Shown: piece by piece, positions 26,601 to 41,200 of the stretch
How positions within the stretch are numbered: position 1 is the first letter of the stretch
Layout of the letters: every line of letters begins with the position of its first letter
Assembly: GCA_023258955.1 (NCBI GenBank)
Contig: JAHFRE010000001.1
Span: 29,777 to 93,776 of the forward strand
DNA length: 64,000 bases
Origin: Sterolibacterium sp.
Lineage (GTDB): Bacteria; Pseudomonadota; Gammaproteobacteria; Burkholderiales; Rhodocyclaceae
Direction: 5' to 3'
Translations under genes and position numbers: made by a program
The notes under the pieces: generated by a model
Told to the model about the DNA's origin: nothing
The model's database searches: none
Seen by the model: only the letters and a program-made list of their open reading frames with translations

Positions 26601-26648
26601 GGTTGTACGGAAGTTCCCCAACCTCAATGTCGGCGTCGTCGCGCCCAT
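23601..26648 (-). CDS. Large modular secreted protein with probable glycoside-hydrolase-like TIM-barrel C terminus
   Basis: A 1015-residue exported protein. After a signal anchor (about residues 17-35) come two ~90-residue repeats, each beginning LKPGWNLVGN or LARGWSLLGN and ending GEGFWVN or GDGFWVN (about 44-135 and 147-240). Then come Ig/CBM-like beta regions (about 245-370), a carboxypeptidase-regulatory-like domain with WDGTYTLQGVPAGPCEITV (about 375-455), and further beta domains. A C-terminal block (about 680-1015) has the order of a glycoside-hydrolase TIM barrel: GVEFIDFWRPAW, LLILANNGWAEDRVE, and a candidate acid in PFVFGEIAYYSA near 919. Polysaccharide binding or hydrolysis is inferred. 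GGGAGG six bases before 26648 selects this start over 26711. Confidence 0.8.
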   Translation of the reverse strand: MGATTPTLRLGNFRTTLRIVGLLTGLFLCNKGFGQNITAPLPTLNLKPGWNLVGNSSNQPFDVASAFGALSGRVNAVWRWNGASSSWEFYSPLASIDSAAFAVTHGYGVLNQIGLGEGFWVNLAAGSDLSLTLPHTGASANAIVSSTPVLNLARGWSLLGNNANRAIDVAAVFGSLSPQIESIWHWNSGRSSWDFYTPSPTVDLPSYAAARGLGVLSQIPVGDGFWVNATSAMQLTLPTLAAQPAMASMTVSVAVPPSTPAADTIWLRTGIFLEVDAQEVQMTKVSSGPDVFQASINAPEGTVLRYALKRNMDWLKTEAVPFRPDATAARHALVIRNGVVRETVAQWDGLQLATGSTGTLGGRVSSLDGRPLMGLSVSAGPHRTTTRWDGTYTLQGVPAGPCEITVFADSGEHVTTRASATVSATGTTIANISMAAATMADVTIQVTLPAGTPSGAIPRIFGDSLRLGMVAGFHTSNVDYTRMIDMTSVSGARWSYTTSLGIGSCFNYTYTLAYGGLNNERDGRERDANGRPVLRSFCVTGPMTITDTVTAWKTPQQVPVALSVSSPAGSTGSLYVATDDYGNNSPPMKMWATGSDTASYVIYTSPNSTLRYRYLRDGVISELIPPVDQDPPVFRSVSVGPAGATANDSVTVWGVQMRETPQATVQTSMAGAIAPRTTEPFETGVEFIDFWRPAWLPLIGPSVARLKSKNAKWLQIASVWDIRNTDNPIVEQGGNSFPTEDLLTHIREIKRQGLKVALKAFPFPIGNNADYESFFLVPHSNAWYDQFYDQVKAVFMYHATIAQQEGVDLLILANNGWAEDRVESANPATRLYINAKWKDIIASIRAVAPSLKLTIDSFNSDAAEYDWYGDLDYLGDKWWWPVATTDNAPVSDMYSAALSKLASKYQPLSQRFGNKPFVFGEIAYYSANTSAMQQYRVDAPEITQFSPTVVSPVSDYDEQARAYQATLLAFAATPWVQGCYSFGYEYFNMDNKAYSIRSKTAEEILSQIYQQLNGM

Positions 26649-27005
26649 CTCTGCCTCCCTGTTCCCGCTTGTCTGATCGTTATTGTTATCAAGATGACCG
26701 CGTGGAACCAACGCGGAGTTGCTTCCCCAGATGGTAGCTCCTTATGCCGTTTGGTCTATCTCATCCGATCGCTCACGTTACCCATTATCATTATTGGCGT
26801 CAATGCGAATCGGTCGACGTCAGCCAGCTAAAGCAAAGTGCGGCTTCAGCAAACTGGGTAGAGCATTAGCAGAAGGTCTGAGACAACTAGCTGTCGCCGG
26901 ATGGTCAGCGTATATTCCAGTCCGGCTAGCTGGGCAGTGTCCGAGGACGTGCAAGCGACATCAACGGTACCGAGGACGCTCACACCGAAAAGGGGTTGAA
27001 GTACT
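26649..27005. other. Divergent intergenic region with short inverted repeat
   Basis: About 357 bases between two divergently transcribed secreted-protein genes; it must hold both promoters. A 6-bp inverted repeat, CCGCGT and ACGCGG with a seven-base loop, lies at 26698-26716, about 50 bases before the minus-strand start. AT-rich sequence around 26750-26800 could hold promoter elements, but no convincing -35/-10 pair can be assigned by eye. Confidence 0.4.
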
Positions 27006-28679
27006 ATGAATCTTTCAGAGCGTATCGCCACATTGCGCTTGGTCGTCGGGCTGTTGCTGTGCACTATCGTCGCACCAACACAGGCTTTCCCGATTATCGT
27101 CGATCCTCCCTATCCAGTCGTTTGCAAGTGTGTGGCCGTGAACCCAGTGACCAACAAGACCTACATGATCATCGGCGGGACGGATCTGACCGTGGTCGAC
27201 GGCGCGACAGGCAACTCGAAATCGCTGTGGAATAGCACGACTAGCCTTGCCTATCCCATTGCGGTGGCCGTGAACCCGGTGACCAATAAAGTCTACCTGG
27301 TGAACTATAGCGCCGACACCAAGGCCAACTTTGTGTTAGTCGTTGATGGGGCGACTGAAGCATCGACCACTGTCGCTACTGGCTTGGCGTCGATTGACGT
27401 ACAAGTAAATTCCGTAACCAACAGAGTCTACATTGTGAACAGCGGCGGCTACCAGACCAGAGCTTCCGAACAACATCCTCCCTTTCAAGGTTCCGTTACC
27501 GTATTGGATGGCGCTACCAACACCACCATCGGCACCGTGCCAACGGGAAGTTCATCTATTGCTGCGGGCGTGAATCCTGTTACCAACAAGATCTATGTTG
27601 CGAACTACGACAGCAACGACGTCACGGTGATCGATGGCGCTACCAACACCGCAACGACGGTTGCGGCGATGAACTCGCCGATCGATGTGGCAGTCAATCC
27701 ATCAACCGATAAGATCTATGTAGCCAACTACGGTAGCAATGCCGTCACCGTGATCGATGGCGCGACCAACAGCACAGCTGCGGTGGCCAGTGGTATTCAT
27801 CCGGTAGAACTGGCAGTGAATCAGGTAACCAACGCGATCTATGCTCTCAACGTCGGTGACGAACGAGGCGGCAGAGGCAACGTCACGGTAATCGATGGTG
27901 CAACCAACGCCACAAGCACCGTGCCGACTTGGGCAGATCCCACTGGGATCGCGATCAATTCGCTGACCAACAAGGTCTATGTGGTGAACTCAGGTTGGGT
28001 TGCAGGCAATGCATATAACCTCTTCAGCGTGACGGTGATCGATGGGGCAAGCAACGTGCCGAACACTGTGGCAACCGAGATGCACCCGACGGCAATTGGA
28101 TTGAATATGACGACCAACAAGATCTATGTCGCGGATATCTTATCGATCGGTACGAACCTGGCAGGCCGCAATCACATCACGATAATTGACGGTTCAATCT
28201 CGCCCAGCGTCGTTGAGTTTTACAACAGCAAGCTTGACAACTACTTTATTACCGCGGACCCATTCGAGGCGAGCGCGATTGACAACGGGAGTGCGGGACT
28301 GAGTTGGTCGCGCACCGGGAAGTTGTTCAAGTCGGGAGGCAACGCCGCAGTGTGCCGTTTTTACGGAAGTCAGTCGCCGGGACCGAACTCGCATTTCTAC
28401 ACGGTGAACGCCGCCGAGTGTGCAGGCCTGAAGCAACTTCAAGCTATCACGCCTGTAACAGAAAAGCGTTGGAATTTCGAAAGCTTGGACTTTCTGTCAA
28501 CCATGCCCAGCAGCGGTACCTGTCCCAGCGGCACAACACCGGTCCATCGTGCATACAACAATGGCTATGCCCGTGGTGTCGATAGCAATCATCGAATCAC
28601 AATCGATCCGGCGGCCATACAACAGGCGGTCTCACTCGGCTGGATTGCAGAAGGTGTGGTTATGTGCGCGCCGATATGA
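27006..28679 (+). CDS. Secreted YVTN-type beta-propeller protein with C-terminal DUF5648
   Basis: A 557-residue secreted protein. A signal peptide (about residues 1-27, ending PTQAF) is followed by about eight YVTN/YncE-type blades of ~40 residues. The repeated core is AVNPVTNKVYLVN or variants followed by VTVIDGATN (about 40-395). The C-terminal ~150 residues begin VEFYNSKLDNYFITAD and contain CRFYG and HFYTVNAAEC, the pattern of the DUF5648 repeat common in betaproteobacterial surface proteins. The propeller suggests ligand or protein binding rather than catalysis. The start follows an AGGGG-like site. Base use is lower in GC than in flanking core genes; the 60 bases at 27361-27420 contain 30 G or C. 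Confidence 0.87.
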   Translation: MNLSERIATLRLVVGLLLCTIVAPTQAFPIIVDPPYPVVCKCVAVNPVTNKTYMIIGGTDLTVVDGATGNSKSLWNSTTSLAYPIAVAVNPVTNKVYLVNYSADTKANFVLVVDGATEASTTVATGLASIDVQVNSVTNRVYIVNSGGYQTRASEQHPPFQGSVTVLDGATNTTIGTVPTGSSSIAAGVNPVTNKIYVANYDSNDVTVIDGATNTATTVAAMNSPIDVAVNPSTDKIYVANYGSNAVTVIDGATNSTAAVASGIHPVELAVNQVTNAIYALNVGDERGGRGNVTVIDGATNATSTVPTWADPTGIAINSLTNKVYVVNSGWVAGNAYNLFSVTVIDGASNVPNTVATEMHPTAIGLNMTTNKIYVADILSIGTNLAGRNHITIIDGSISPSVVEFYNSKLDNYFITADPFEASAIDNGSAGLSWSRTGKLFKSGGNAAVCRFYGSQSPGPNSHFYTVNAAECAGLKQLQAITPVTEKRWNFESLDFLSTMPSSGTCPSGTTPVHRAYNNGYARGVDSNHRITIDPAAIQQAVSLGWIAEGVVMCAPI

Positions 28680-28747
28680 TGCGATACTTGAGAATCTCCA
28701 GACAAGGCAAACGTCGGTTGTCTTCGCACAGGAGATGCCCTGTCGAC

Positions 28748-29344
28748 CTAGCGACGGTCATAGTTTCTTGTCTTGAGGCGGGCGACTTCTTCTGTCGCCA
28801 GTACACGAGGCTCGACCACCGGGCTGCCTGCGCGGGAGAACAGCGGCGACTGGCGATAGCGCCCGGAGATTCGATCGGCGATGGACATGACCAGAAACTT
28901 GCCGATCGTGCTGAGTAGTCTATGCTGTCTGGGCATGGTGCTGCCAGTGGCCGTGTGGGTGTTGACCGCTGCAGTCACCGCGCCGAAGTCGCGATCGATC
29001 GTCGCCGGATCCAGGCAGGTGTGGATGAGACCGACTATTGAGACTCTTGGGTTTGCAAGCGTGTTGCCGATAGGGGTGTTGCAGCAGCGCGCATACCAGC
29101 GCAGCAGCCCCTTGGCTGTAAGCCGCACACAGGCCAGTTGATCAAGGCCCGTGTCGATCTGCAGACGCGATTGCGACACTTGAACGATCTCGGTTCCGCC
29201 CTGCTGATCCAGAACACCAGCGGCAGGACCAAAGAAGCGTCCAAACGCCTGGCAGTCGGTGCAATAGCAGCGAAGTCGATTGCTCGGTGAGCCGTTCCGG
29301 ATGTAACCACTGACGGTGCCGCACTTGCAGCTTAGTCGATGCAT
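28748..29344 (-). CDS. DUF6151 (GFA-like) family protein
   Basis: A 198-residue protein opening with LSCKCGTVSG and CYCTDCQAF, a four-cysteine zinc arrangement like glutathione-dependent formaldehyde-activating (GFA) proteins, and a further pair in WYARCCNTPIGN. This arrangement matches DUF6151 proteins. No enzyme activity is established. The C-terminal half is basic and less conserved. The gene converges on the beta-propeller gene with 68 bases between stops. Confidence 0.82.
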   Translation of the reverse strand: MHRLSCKCGTVSGYIRNGSPSNRLRCYCTDCQAFGRFFGPAAGVLDQQGGTEIVQVSQSRLQIDTGLDQLACVRLTAKGLLRWYARCCNTPIGNTLANPRVSIVGLIHTCLDPATIDRDFGAVTAAVNTHTATGSTMPRQHRLLSTIGKFLVMSIADRISGRYRQSPLFSRAGSPVVEPRVLATEEVARLKTRNYDRR

Positions 29345-29660
29345 AGATTGACCATCCGCCAGTGGCCTGGCTCTTGTGGCGCCTAACGAAAATGGGGAGC
29401 CTAAACGACGGGCGATGGGGCGTCAATGAGACCATGAGTGTTTGAAAGATGAAATCGGTGGGACAATGCGACCTGGGTCAAGCTTAGAGGTTGTCATTGG
29501 CCCGAACAGGGAGAGGCGGAGGAGCGCTGACCTTGTTGCTGGCAAATGTCTGGTCCTTAAGTTGACTGGCAGCGAACGAACCGCCGAGGTATACGTCGAA
29601 TAACATCTTGTGGCGCTTGTTCGGCCGGTCGGCCAAGCCCCATTCGGGGGGGGTACAATC
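29345..29660. other. Upstream region between DUF6151 and the GGDEF-EAL gene
   Basis: About 316 bases holding the divergent promoters of the DUF6151 gene and the ethylene-domain regulator. A TTGACT hexamer near 29562 could be a -35 box for the plus-strand gene, but no matching -10 is clear. A GGGGGGGG run lies just before the ATG at 29661 and includes the ribosome-binding site. No gene or structured RNA was recognised. Confidence 0.4.
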
Positions 29661-32192
29661 ATGATCGACGAACTGAGCCGACTGCTGGCCGTCAATGGCT
29701 TCCTTCCCCACGGCTATTGTCTCAGCTGGTCGCCGCCGCTGATATTGATCTACGTCGTCAGCGATGTTCTGATCTTTCTCGCCTATTTTTCCATGCCGGT
29801 GGCCCTGGTCTATTTCGCGCGGCGGCGCGCGGATTTTCCCTACCGGTGGTTGTTGTGGATGTTCGCCGCCTTCATCATGGCCTGTGGCGCAACCCACCTG
29901 ATGGGGGCCGTCGTGTTGTGGCAGCCGCTATATGGCTTGGACGCCCTGTTCAAAGCCATCACCGCCCTGGTCTCGATTACGACGGCGGCCATGATTTGGC
30001 CCTTGATTCCGCACGCGCTGAAGCTGCCCAGCCCGGCTCAGTTGACCAACGCCAACGAAGAACTGCAACGCGAGATTGTTGTACGCAAACGTGCCGAGGA
30101 AGCCCTGCGCGTGGCCAAGGAGGCGGCGGAAGACAGCTTGCAGAACGAGCGGGTTCTTATGGCGGCGATCGTTGAATCCTCCGAGGACGCTATTCTCGGC
30201 GAAACGCTCGACGGCATCGTCACCAGTTGGAATCTGGCTGCGGAAAGGATGTTTGGCTACCGAGAGGATGAGATCCTGGGGCGGCCCATTCTCGATTTGT
30301 TGCCAGCAGAGCGGCGCGCGGAGCAGGACGAGGTGCTGGCCGTCATCCGCTGCGGCGAATCGATCAAGCAGCTCGAGACGGAACGCATCTGCAAGGATGG
30401 CCGACGCATTGCCGTATCCGTCACGGTCTCCCCCATCCGCGACAAGGAAGGCCGGATCGTCGGCGCATCGAAAATTGCTCGCGACATCACCGATCGGCAA
30501 CGATCGGGGGCCGAGCTACGCATCGCTGCCGTCGCCTTCGAGTCGCAGGAACCGATGATCGTCACGGATGCCAACACGGTTATTCTGCGCGTCAATCGGG
30601 CCTTTACCGAGACCACCGGCTTCACCGCCGAGGATGCGGTCGGCAAAACGCCGCGTCTGCTCAAATCAGGCCGGCACGACACGGCCTTCTATCGCGACAT
30701 GTGGCAAGCCATCAATCGCGTCGGTTTCTGGCAGGGAGAGATCTGGGACCGGCACAAGAACGACGAGGTGTATCCGAAGTGGCTCACCATCTCGGCGGTA
30801 AAGGATGGCGATGGCTCTGTCACCCACTACATAGGCACGCATTTTGACATCACGGAACGCAAGCAGGCGGAAGACAGGATCAAGGAATTGGCGTTCTATG
30901 ACCAGCTTACCGGCCTGCCCAACCGGACGTTGTTGCTGGATCGCTTGAAACAAGCCATGACGGTCGGTACCCGTAGCGGCACTTATGGTGCGCTGCTATT
31001 CATCGATCTCGACAATTTCAAGATGCTCAACGACACGCTGGGGCATGACAAGGGCGACCAACTGCTGCAGCAGGTCGCACGACGCTTGACGATGTGTGTC
31101 CGCGAGGGCGACACCGTGGCCCGCTTGGGCGGTGACGAATTTGTGCTGATACTGTCGGCGTTGAGTCCCAGCGAGAGCGATACCGCCAGCGGCACGGAGA
31201 CGGTTGCGCTAAAGATTCTCGAGACGCTAAACCAGAGCTACCAACTGGGTGAGGCGGTCTACCGCAGTACGGCAAGCATCGGCGCAACCTTGTTCAAAGG
31301 GCAGTCGATAGCGGTCGACAAGCTGATGAAGCAAGCTGACCTTTCCATGTACAAAGCCAAGGCAGCGGGCCGAAACGCGGTTCGGTTCTTTGACCCGGCC
31401 ATGGAGGCTGCCGTGATGAAGCGCGTCGCGCTTGAAGAAGACCTGCGCCGCGCTCTCGATGAAAAGCAGTTCTTGCTCCACTACCAAGCCCAGGTCGCGG
31501 GCGAACGCGAGGTAACGGGAGCCGAAGTCCTGGTGCGCTGGCAACATCCGCAAAGAGGCATGGTTTCGCCGGCAGAGTTCATCCCGCTGGCCGAAGAAAC
31601 TGGATTGATCCTGCCGTTGGGCCAGTGGGTGATGGAAGCCGCTTGCATCCAGTTGGCGCTATGGGCGCAGCGGCAGGAGATGGCCCATCTCACGATTGCG
31701 GTGAATGTCAGCGCCCATCAGTTTCGCCAATCCGACTTCGTCGAACAGGTGCTGGCGGTACTGAAGAACACTGGAGCCAACCCCTATCGGCTGAAATTGG
31801 AACTCACCGAAAGCTTGCTGGTAGAGAATGTGCAAGACATCATCGAGCAGATGTTCGCACTGAAGGCCAAAGGGGTGGGCTTCTCTCTCGACGACTTCGG
31901 CACCGGCTATTCGTCGCTCTCCTATTTGAAGCGGCTGCCGCTGGACCAGTTGAAGATCGATCAGTCTTTTGTGCGTGACTTGCTCAAAGATCCGAACGAC
32001 GCCGCGATCGCCAAGACCATCGTCGCGCTGGCGCAAAGCCTGTCGCTGGGTGTGATCGCGGAAGGGGTTGAGACAGAGGCCCAACGCGACGTCTTGGCCA
32101 GTTCCGGCTGCCATAACTATCAGGGATATTTCTTTAGTCGGCCGCTCCCGCTGACCGAGTTCGACGAATTCTTGAGGGCCAATCGGCGCTAA
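29661..32192 (+). CDS. Ethylene-receptor-like membrane domain fused to PAS-PAS-GGDEF-EAL
   Basis: An 843-residue membrane c-di-GMP enzyme. The N terminus has three hydrophobic helices (about residues 25-115) matching the ethylene-binding domain of plant ETR1. Asp35, Tyr42, Pro46, Ile72, Cys75 and His79 keep the spacing of ETR1 Asp25, Tyr32, Pro36, Ile62, Cys65 and His69, and FPYRW and CGATHL are shared. PAS domains follow (about 165-278 and 285-400). GGDEF is intact (490-494) with an inhibitory RxxD at 481-484, so diguanylate cyclase activity is expected. The EAL domain (about 590-840) keeps EVL at 622-624, LELTES, DDFGTGYSS and EGVET, so phosphodiesterase activity is likely too. The ATG at 29661 follows a G-rich ribosome site. 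Confidence 0.92.
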   Translation: MIDELSRLLAVNGFLPHGYCLSWSPPLILIYVVSDVLIFLAYFSMPVALVYFARRRADFPYRWLLWMFAAFIMACGATHLMGAVVLWQPLYGLDALFKAITALVSITTAAMIWPLIPHALKLPSPAQLTNANEELQREIVVRKRAEEALRVAKEAAEDSLQNERVLMAAIVESSEDAILGETLDGIVTSWNLAAERMFGYREDEILGRPILDLLPAERRAEQDEVLAVIRCGESIKQLETERICKDGRRIAVSVTVSPIRDKEGRIVGASKIARDITDRQRSGAELRIAAVAFESQEPMIVTDANTVILRVNRAFTETTGFTAEDAVGKTPRLLKSGRHDTAFYRDMWQAINRVGFWQGEIWDRHKNDEVYPKWLTISAVKDGDGSVTHYIGTHFDITERKQAEDRIKELAFYDQLTGLPNRTLLLDRLKQAMTVGTRSGTYGALLFIDLDNFKMLNDTLGHDKGDQLLQQVARRLTMCVREGDTVARLGGDEFVLILSALSPSESDTASGTETVALKILETLNQSYQLGEAVYRSTASIGATLFKGQSIAVDKLMKQADLSMYKAKAAGRNAVRFFDPAMEAAVMKRVALEEDLRRALDEKQFLLHYQAQVAGEREVTGAEVLVRWQHPQRGMVSPAEFIPLAEETGLILPLGQWVMEAACIQLALWAQRQEMAHLTIAVNVSAHQFRQSDFVEQVLAVLKNTGANPYRLKLELTESLLVENVQDIIEQMFALKAKGVGFSLDDFGTGYSSLSYLKRLPLDQLKIDQSFVRDLLKDPNDAAIAKTIVALAQSLSLGVIAEGVETEAQRDVLASSGCHNYQGYFFSRPLPLTEFDEFLRANRR

Positions 32193-32194
32193 CA

Positions 32195-32217
32195 AGCGGC
32201 TCTTCCTGGCAGCCGCT
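32195..32217. terminator. Stem-loop between convergent signalling genes
   Basis: Arms AGCGGCT (32195-32201) and AGCCGCT (32211-32217) can pair around a nine-base loop just after the stop of the GGDEF-EAL gene. The next gene converges from the right and ends at 32266. No T-run follows on either strand, so it is only a candidate (possibly bidirectional) terminator. Confidence 0.3.
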
Positions 32218-32265
32218 GGCTGTCGCCGATGCTGTTCAACGCGCACGGCGGTCAGGCGCCTGGTC

Positions 32266-33834
<1,569 letters not shown>

Positions 33835-33843
33835 GAGCGGGTC

Positions 33844-35001
33844 CTATGCCGTGGCCGAGCCGGAGATCGTCAGATAGGCTTGCTTCCGCGCCATATCGTC
33901 ATCGCTATCGACGAAGCGGCCGGCGATGGCGCGAAACTCGTCCTGGATCGCGAGGAAGCTGTCGACCACATCGGGATCGAAATGCCGGCCGCGACCCTCG
34001 GCGATGATGGTCACGGCCGCCTCGTGGGGCATCCCTTCCTTGTAGACGCGGCGGCTGATCAGCGCGTCGTAGACGTCGGCGACCGCCATCAGGCGGGCCG
34101 ACAGGGGAATCGCTTCGCCGGCGAGGCCCTCGGGATAGCCGCTGCCATCCCACTTCTCCTGGTGCGAGTAGGCGATCTCCTTGGCCATGGTAAGAAACGC
34201 GACCGGCGTGCCCAGGGCCTGCTCGGCATGCTCTATCGCCTCGCGGCCGAGGACGGTATGGGTCTTCATCATCTCGAATTCCTCTGGCGTGAAGCGGCCG
34301 GGCTTGAGCAGGATGCGATCCGGTATGCCGACCTTGCCGATGTCGTGCAGGGGTGCCGACTTGAACAGGGTGGTGATGGTTTGCTCGCTGAGCTGGGCGG
34401 CGAAGCGCGGATGGCCGCGCAGATGGAGAGCCAGCGCCCGGACGTAGAACTGGGTGCGGCGGATGTGGTTGCCGGTATCCGAATCGCGCGTCTCGGCCAG
34501 CGAGGCCATGGCCAGGATGGTTACGTCTTGGATCGCCATCACCTCGCGGGTCCGATTGCTGACCTCCTGCTCGAGGAAATCGGCTTTGTCGCGCAGGAAA
34601 TCGGCCGTGGCTTTGACGTGGAGGTGGGTCTTGACGCGGGCCTGGACGATGGGCGGGCTGATCGGCTTGGTGATGTAGTCCACCGCGCCGAGCTCCAGCC
34701 CCATCTTCTCGTCCTGCTCCTGGGCGCGAGCGGTGAGAAATATCACCGGGATGTCGCGCGTGCGGGGCTCGCTCTTCAGTATGCGGCAAACTTCGTAGCC
34801 GTCCATGCCGGGCATGACGATGTCGAGCAGGATCAGGTCGGGTGGCGTCTCGCCATTGGCTATCTTCAGCGCCTTCTCGCCGGAGGACGCGACCTTGACG
34901 CTGTACTCGCCCTTGAGCAGGCTGTTCATCAAGGAGAGGTTGTCCGGCGTATCGTCTACCACCAGCAGCGTAGGCTTTTCGGCAAAGTTCAAAGCGTCCA
35001 T
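33844..35001 (-). CDS. Response regulator with HD-GYP phosphodiesterase domain (RpfG-like), copy A
   Basis: A 385-residue regulator with an N-terminal receiver (Asp60 in LLDIVMP, Lys in TKPIS) and a C-terminal HD-GYP domain that hydrolyses c-di-GMP. Metal and catalytic motifs are complete: HD at 219-220 in PLHDIGKVGIP, HQEKWDGSGYPEGL with GYP at 288-290, and RLMAVADVYDAL. A short coiled segment (about 128-155) links the domains. GGGAGGA ahead of the ATG at 35001 is a strong ribosome site. It lies 12 bases after the hybrid-kinase stop, implying that the kinase phosphorylates it. Confidence 0.94.
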   Translation of the reverse strand: MDALNFAEKPTLLVVDDTPDNLSLMNSLLKGEYSVKVASSGEKALKIANGETPPDLILLDIVMPGMDGYEVCRILKSEPRTRDIPVIFLTARAQEQDEKMGLELGAVDYITKPISPPIVQARVKTHLHVKATADFLRDKADFLEQEVSNRTREVMAIQDVTILAMASLAETRDSDTGNHIRRTQFYVRALALHLRGHPRFAAQLSEQTITTLFKSAPLHDIGKVGIPDRILLKPGRFTPEEFEMMKTHTVLGREAIEHAEQALGTPVAFLTMAKEIAYSHQEKWDGSGYPEGLAGEAIPLSARLMAVADVYDALISRRVYKEGMPHEAAVTIIAEGRGRHFDPDVVDSFLAIQDEFRAIAGRFVDSDDDMARKQAYLTISGSATA

Positions 35002-35013
35002 GGTGCTTCCTCC

Positions 35014-39747
<4,734 letters not shown>

Positions 39748-39825
39748 GTCTGACGAGCAATCCGTATCCGTTTTTTTTCTACATTGCGCTTTCCATTGGC
39801 ATCGGTCAAGCGGAGCTCGATCAGC

Positions 39826-39837
39826 GGCGCTAGCGCC
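39826..39837. promoter_or_regulatory. 12-bp perfect palindrome between divergent signalling genes
   Basis: GGCGCTAGCGCC is self-complementary and lies in the ~180-base region between the hybrid-kinase start (39747, minus) and the REC-HD-GYP start (39929, plus). A run of eight T residues on the plus strand near 39771 lies closer to the kinase. The palindrome could be a shared operator; no matching site was noticed elsewhere in the window. Confidence 0.3.
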
Positions 39838-39928
39838 CACTCGCGCCCGCCGAGCACGGCGGCGGCGTCCACGAAACTGTGCTACCGTCGGACCAGCGTT
39901 TGTCGGCGCGCGCGCGGAGGAGGCTACG

Positions 39929-41005
39929 ATGATAGACCTGAGAACACGCCAGACGGTCCTGGTGGTGGATGACGCAGCGGACAACATCGTGTTGATGAAG
40001 CTGGCCCTGGCGTCCGAATACAACGTCAAGGTTGCCAACAACTGCGAGCGAGCGTTGAGCATCGCCTATTCCGACGAACCGCCGGATCTGATCCTGCTCG
40101 ACGTGATGATGCCCGGTCTCTCCGGTCACGAGGTTTGCCGTCGCCTCAAAGCGCATCCGGATCGCCGCCGCATCCCGGTCATCTTCGTCACCGCCATGGA
40201 CGCCATGGAGGACGAACGCCTCGGGCTGGACATCGGCGCCGTCGATTACATCGTCAAGCCCTTCAACCCGGCCATCGTCCAGGCGCGGGTCCGCACCCAT
40301 CTGGCGCTCTACGATCAGTCGCGCGAACTCGAACGCATGGTCGCCCAGCGCACGCGGGAGCTGCTCAATTCGCGCAACCAGATCATCCGCCGTCTGGGGC
40401 GGGCGGCGGAGTTCAAGGACAACGAGACCGGCAACCACGTGCTGCGTATGAGCCAATACGCGAGGCTGATCGCCGTCGCGGCGGGCTTGGGCGAGGCGGC
40501 GGCCGACATCATCTTTTCCACGGCGCCGATGCACGACGTCGGTAAGTTGGGAATTCCCGATCACATCTTGCGCAAGCCAGCCACGCTCAGCGCCGAGGAA
40601 TGGGCGATCATGAAGCAACATCCGGCCATCGGCGCCGAGATCATCGGCGAGCACGAGGACGACCTGCTCGCCACCGCCCGCGTCATCGCCCTCACCCACC
40701 ACGAACGATGGGACGGCGACGGCTATCCGGCGCGGCTCGCCGGCGCGGCCATTCCGCTGGTCGGGCGCATCGTCGCCGTCGCCGACGTGCTCGACGCGCT
40801 GCTCTCGGCGCGTCCCTACAAGCCGGCCTACTCGCTGGCGCAATCGATGGCCTACATCGACGACCAGGCCGGCAAGCACTTCGATCCGGCGCTGGTGCGC
40901 GCCCTCAATTCGGTGCTGCAGGAAGTCGTCAAGGTGCGCGACACCTTTGCCGACGAACGCGGCGCCCTCACCGACCTGCAGGTCGATGGTCCGACCGCGC
41001 TATGA
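39929..41005 (+). CDS. Response regulator with HD-GYP phosphodiesterase domain, copy B
   Basis: A 358-residue receiver/HD-GYP regulator, divergent from the hybrid kinase. The receiver has Asp58 (LLDVMMP) and Lys in VKPFN. A helical linker (about 128-150) leads to an HD-GYP domain with HD at 202-203 ([10 protein letters not shown]), [11 protein letters not shown] with GYP at 265-267, and [12 protein letters not shown]. All catalytic motifs are complete, so c-di-GMP hydrolysis is expected. The ATG at 39929 has GGAGGAGG a few bases upstream; the upstream in-frame codons read into the intergenic region. It is related to, but not a close duplicate of, copy A. Confidence 0.93.
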   Translation: MIDLRTRQTVLVVDDAADNIVLMKLALASEYNVKVANNCERALSIAYSDEPPDLILLDVMMPGLSGHEVCRRLKAHPDRRRIPVIFVTAMDAMEDERLGLDIGAVDYIVKPFNPAIVQARVRTHLALYDQSRELERMVAQRTRELLNSRNQIIRRLGRAAEFKDNETGNHVLRMSQYARLIAVAAGLGEAAADIIFSTAPMHDVGKLGIPDHILRKPATLSAEEWAIMKQHPAIGAEIIGEHEDDLLATARVIALTHHERWDGDGYPARLAGAAIPLVGRIVAVADVLDALLSARPYKPAYSLAQSMAYIDDQAGKHFDPALVRALNSVLQEVVKVRDTFADERGALTDLQVDGPTAL

Positions 41006-41200
41006 AGCAAGGGGCAGCATGCCGTCGCGTTCGGCCTGCGCATGCTGGCTATCGTCGCCCGAGCCCGCGACCTTTTGAGCTGTGACGCGCTTCACCGCGC
41101 GGCGTCCTGGCGGCATTCCCTGAGACAGCCGTGGCCCGGAAGGGCAGCAGGTTCCTTGGTTTAGAATGTCCAGGACATGGCGCTGATGGGGTACGAATAC

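Noticed and set aside
39748..40062. N-terminal extension of the hybrid kinase by 105 codons
   Set aside because: It crosses the divergent promoter region and the start of the HD-GYP gene in antisense; the ATG at 39747 gives a normal cytoplasmic n-region and first helix.
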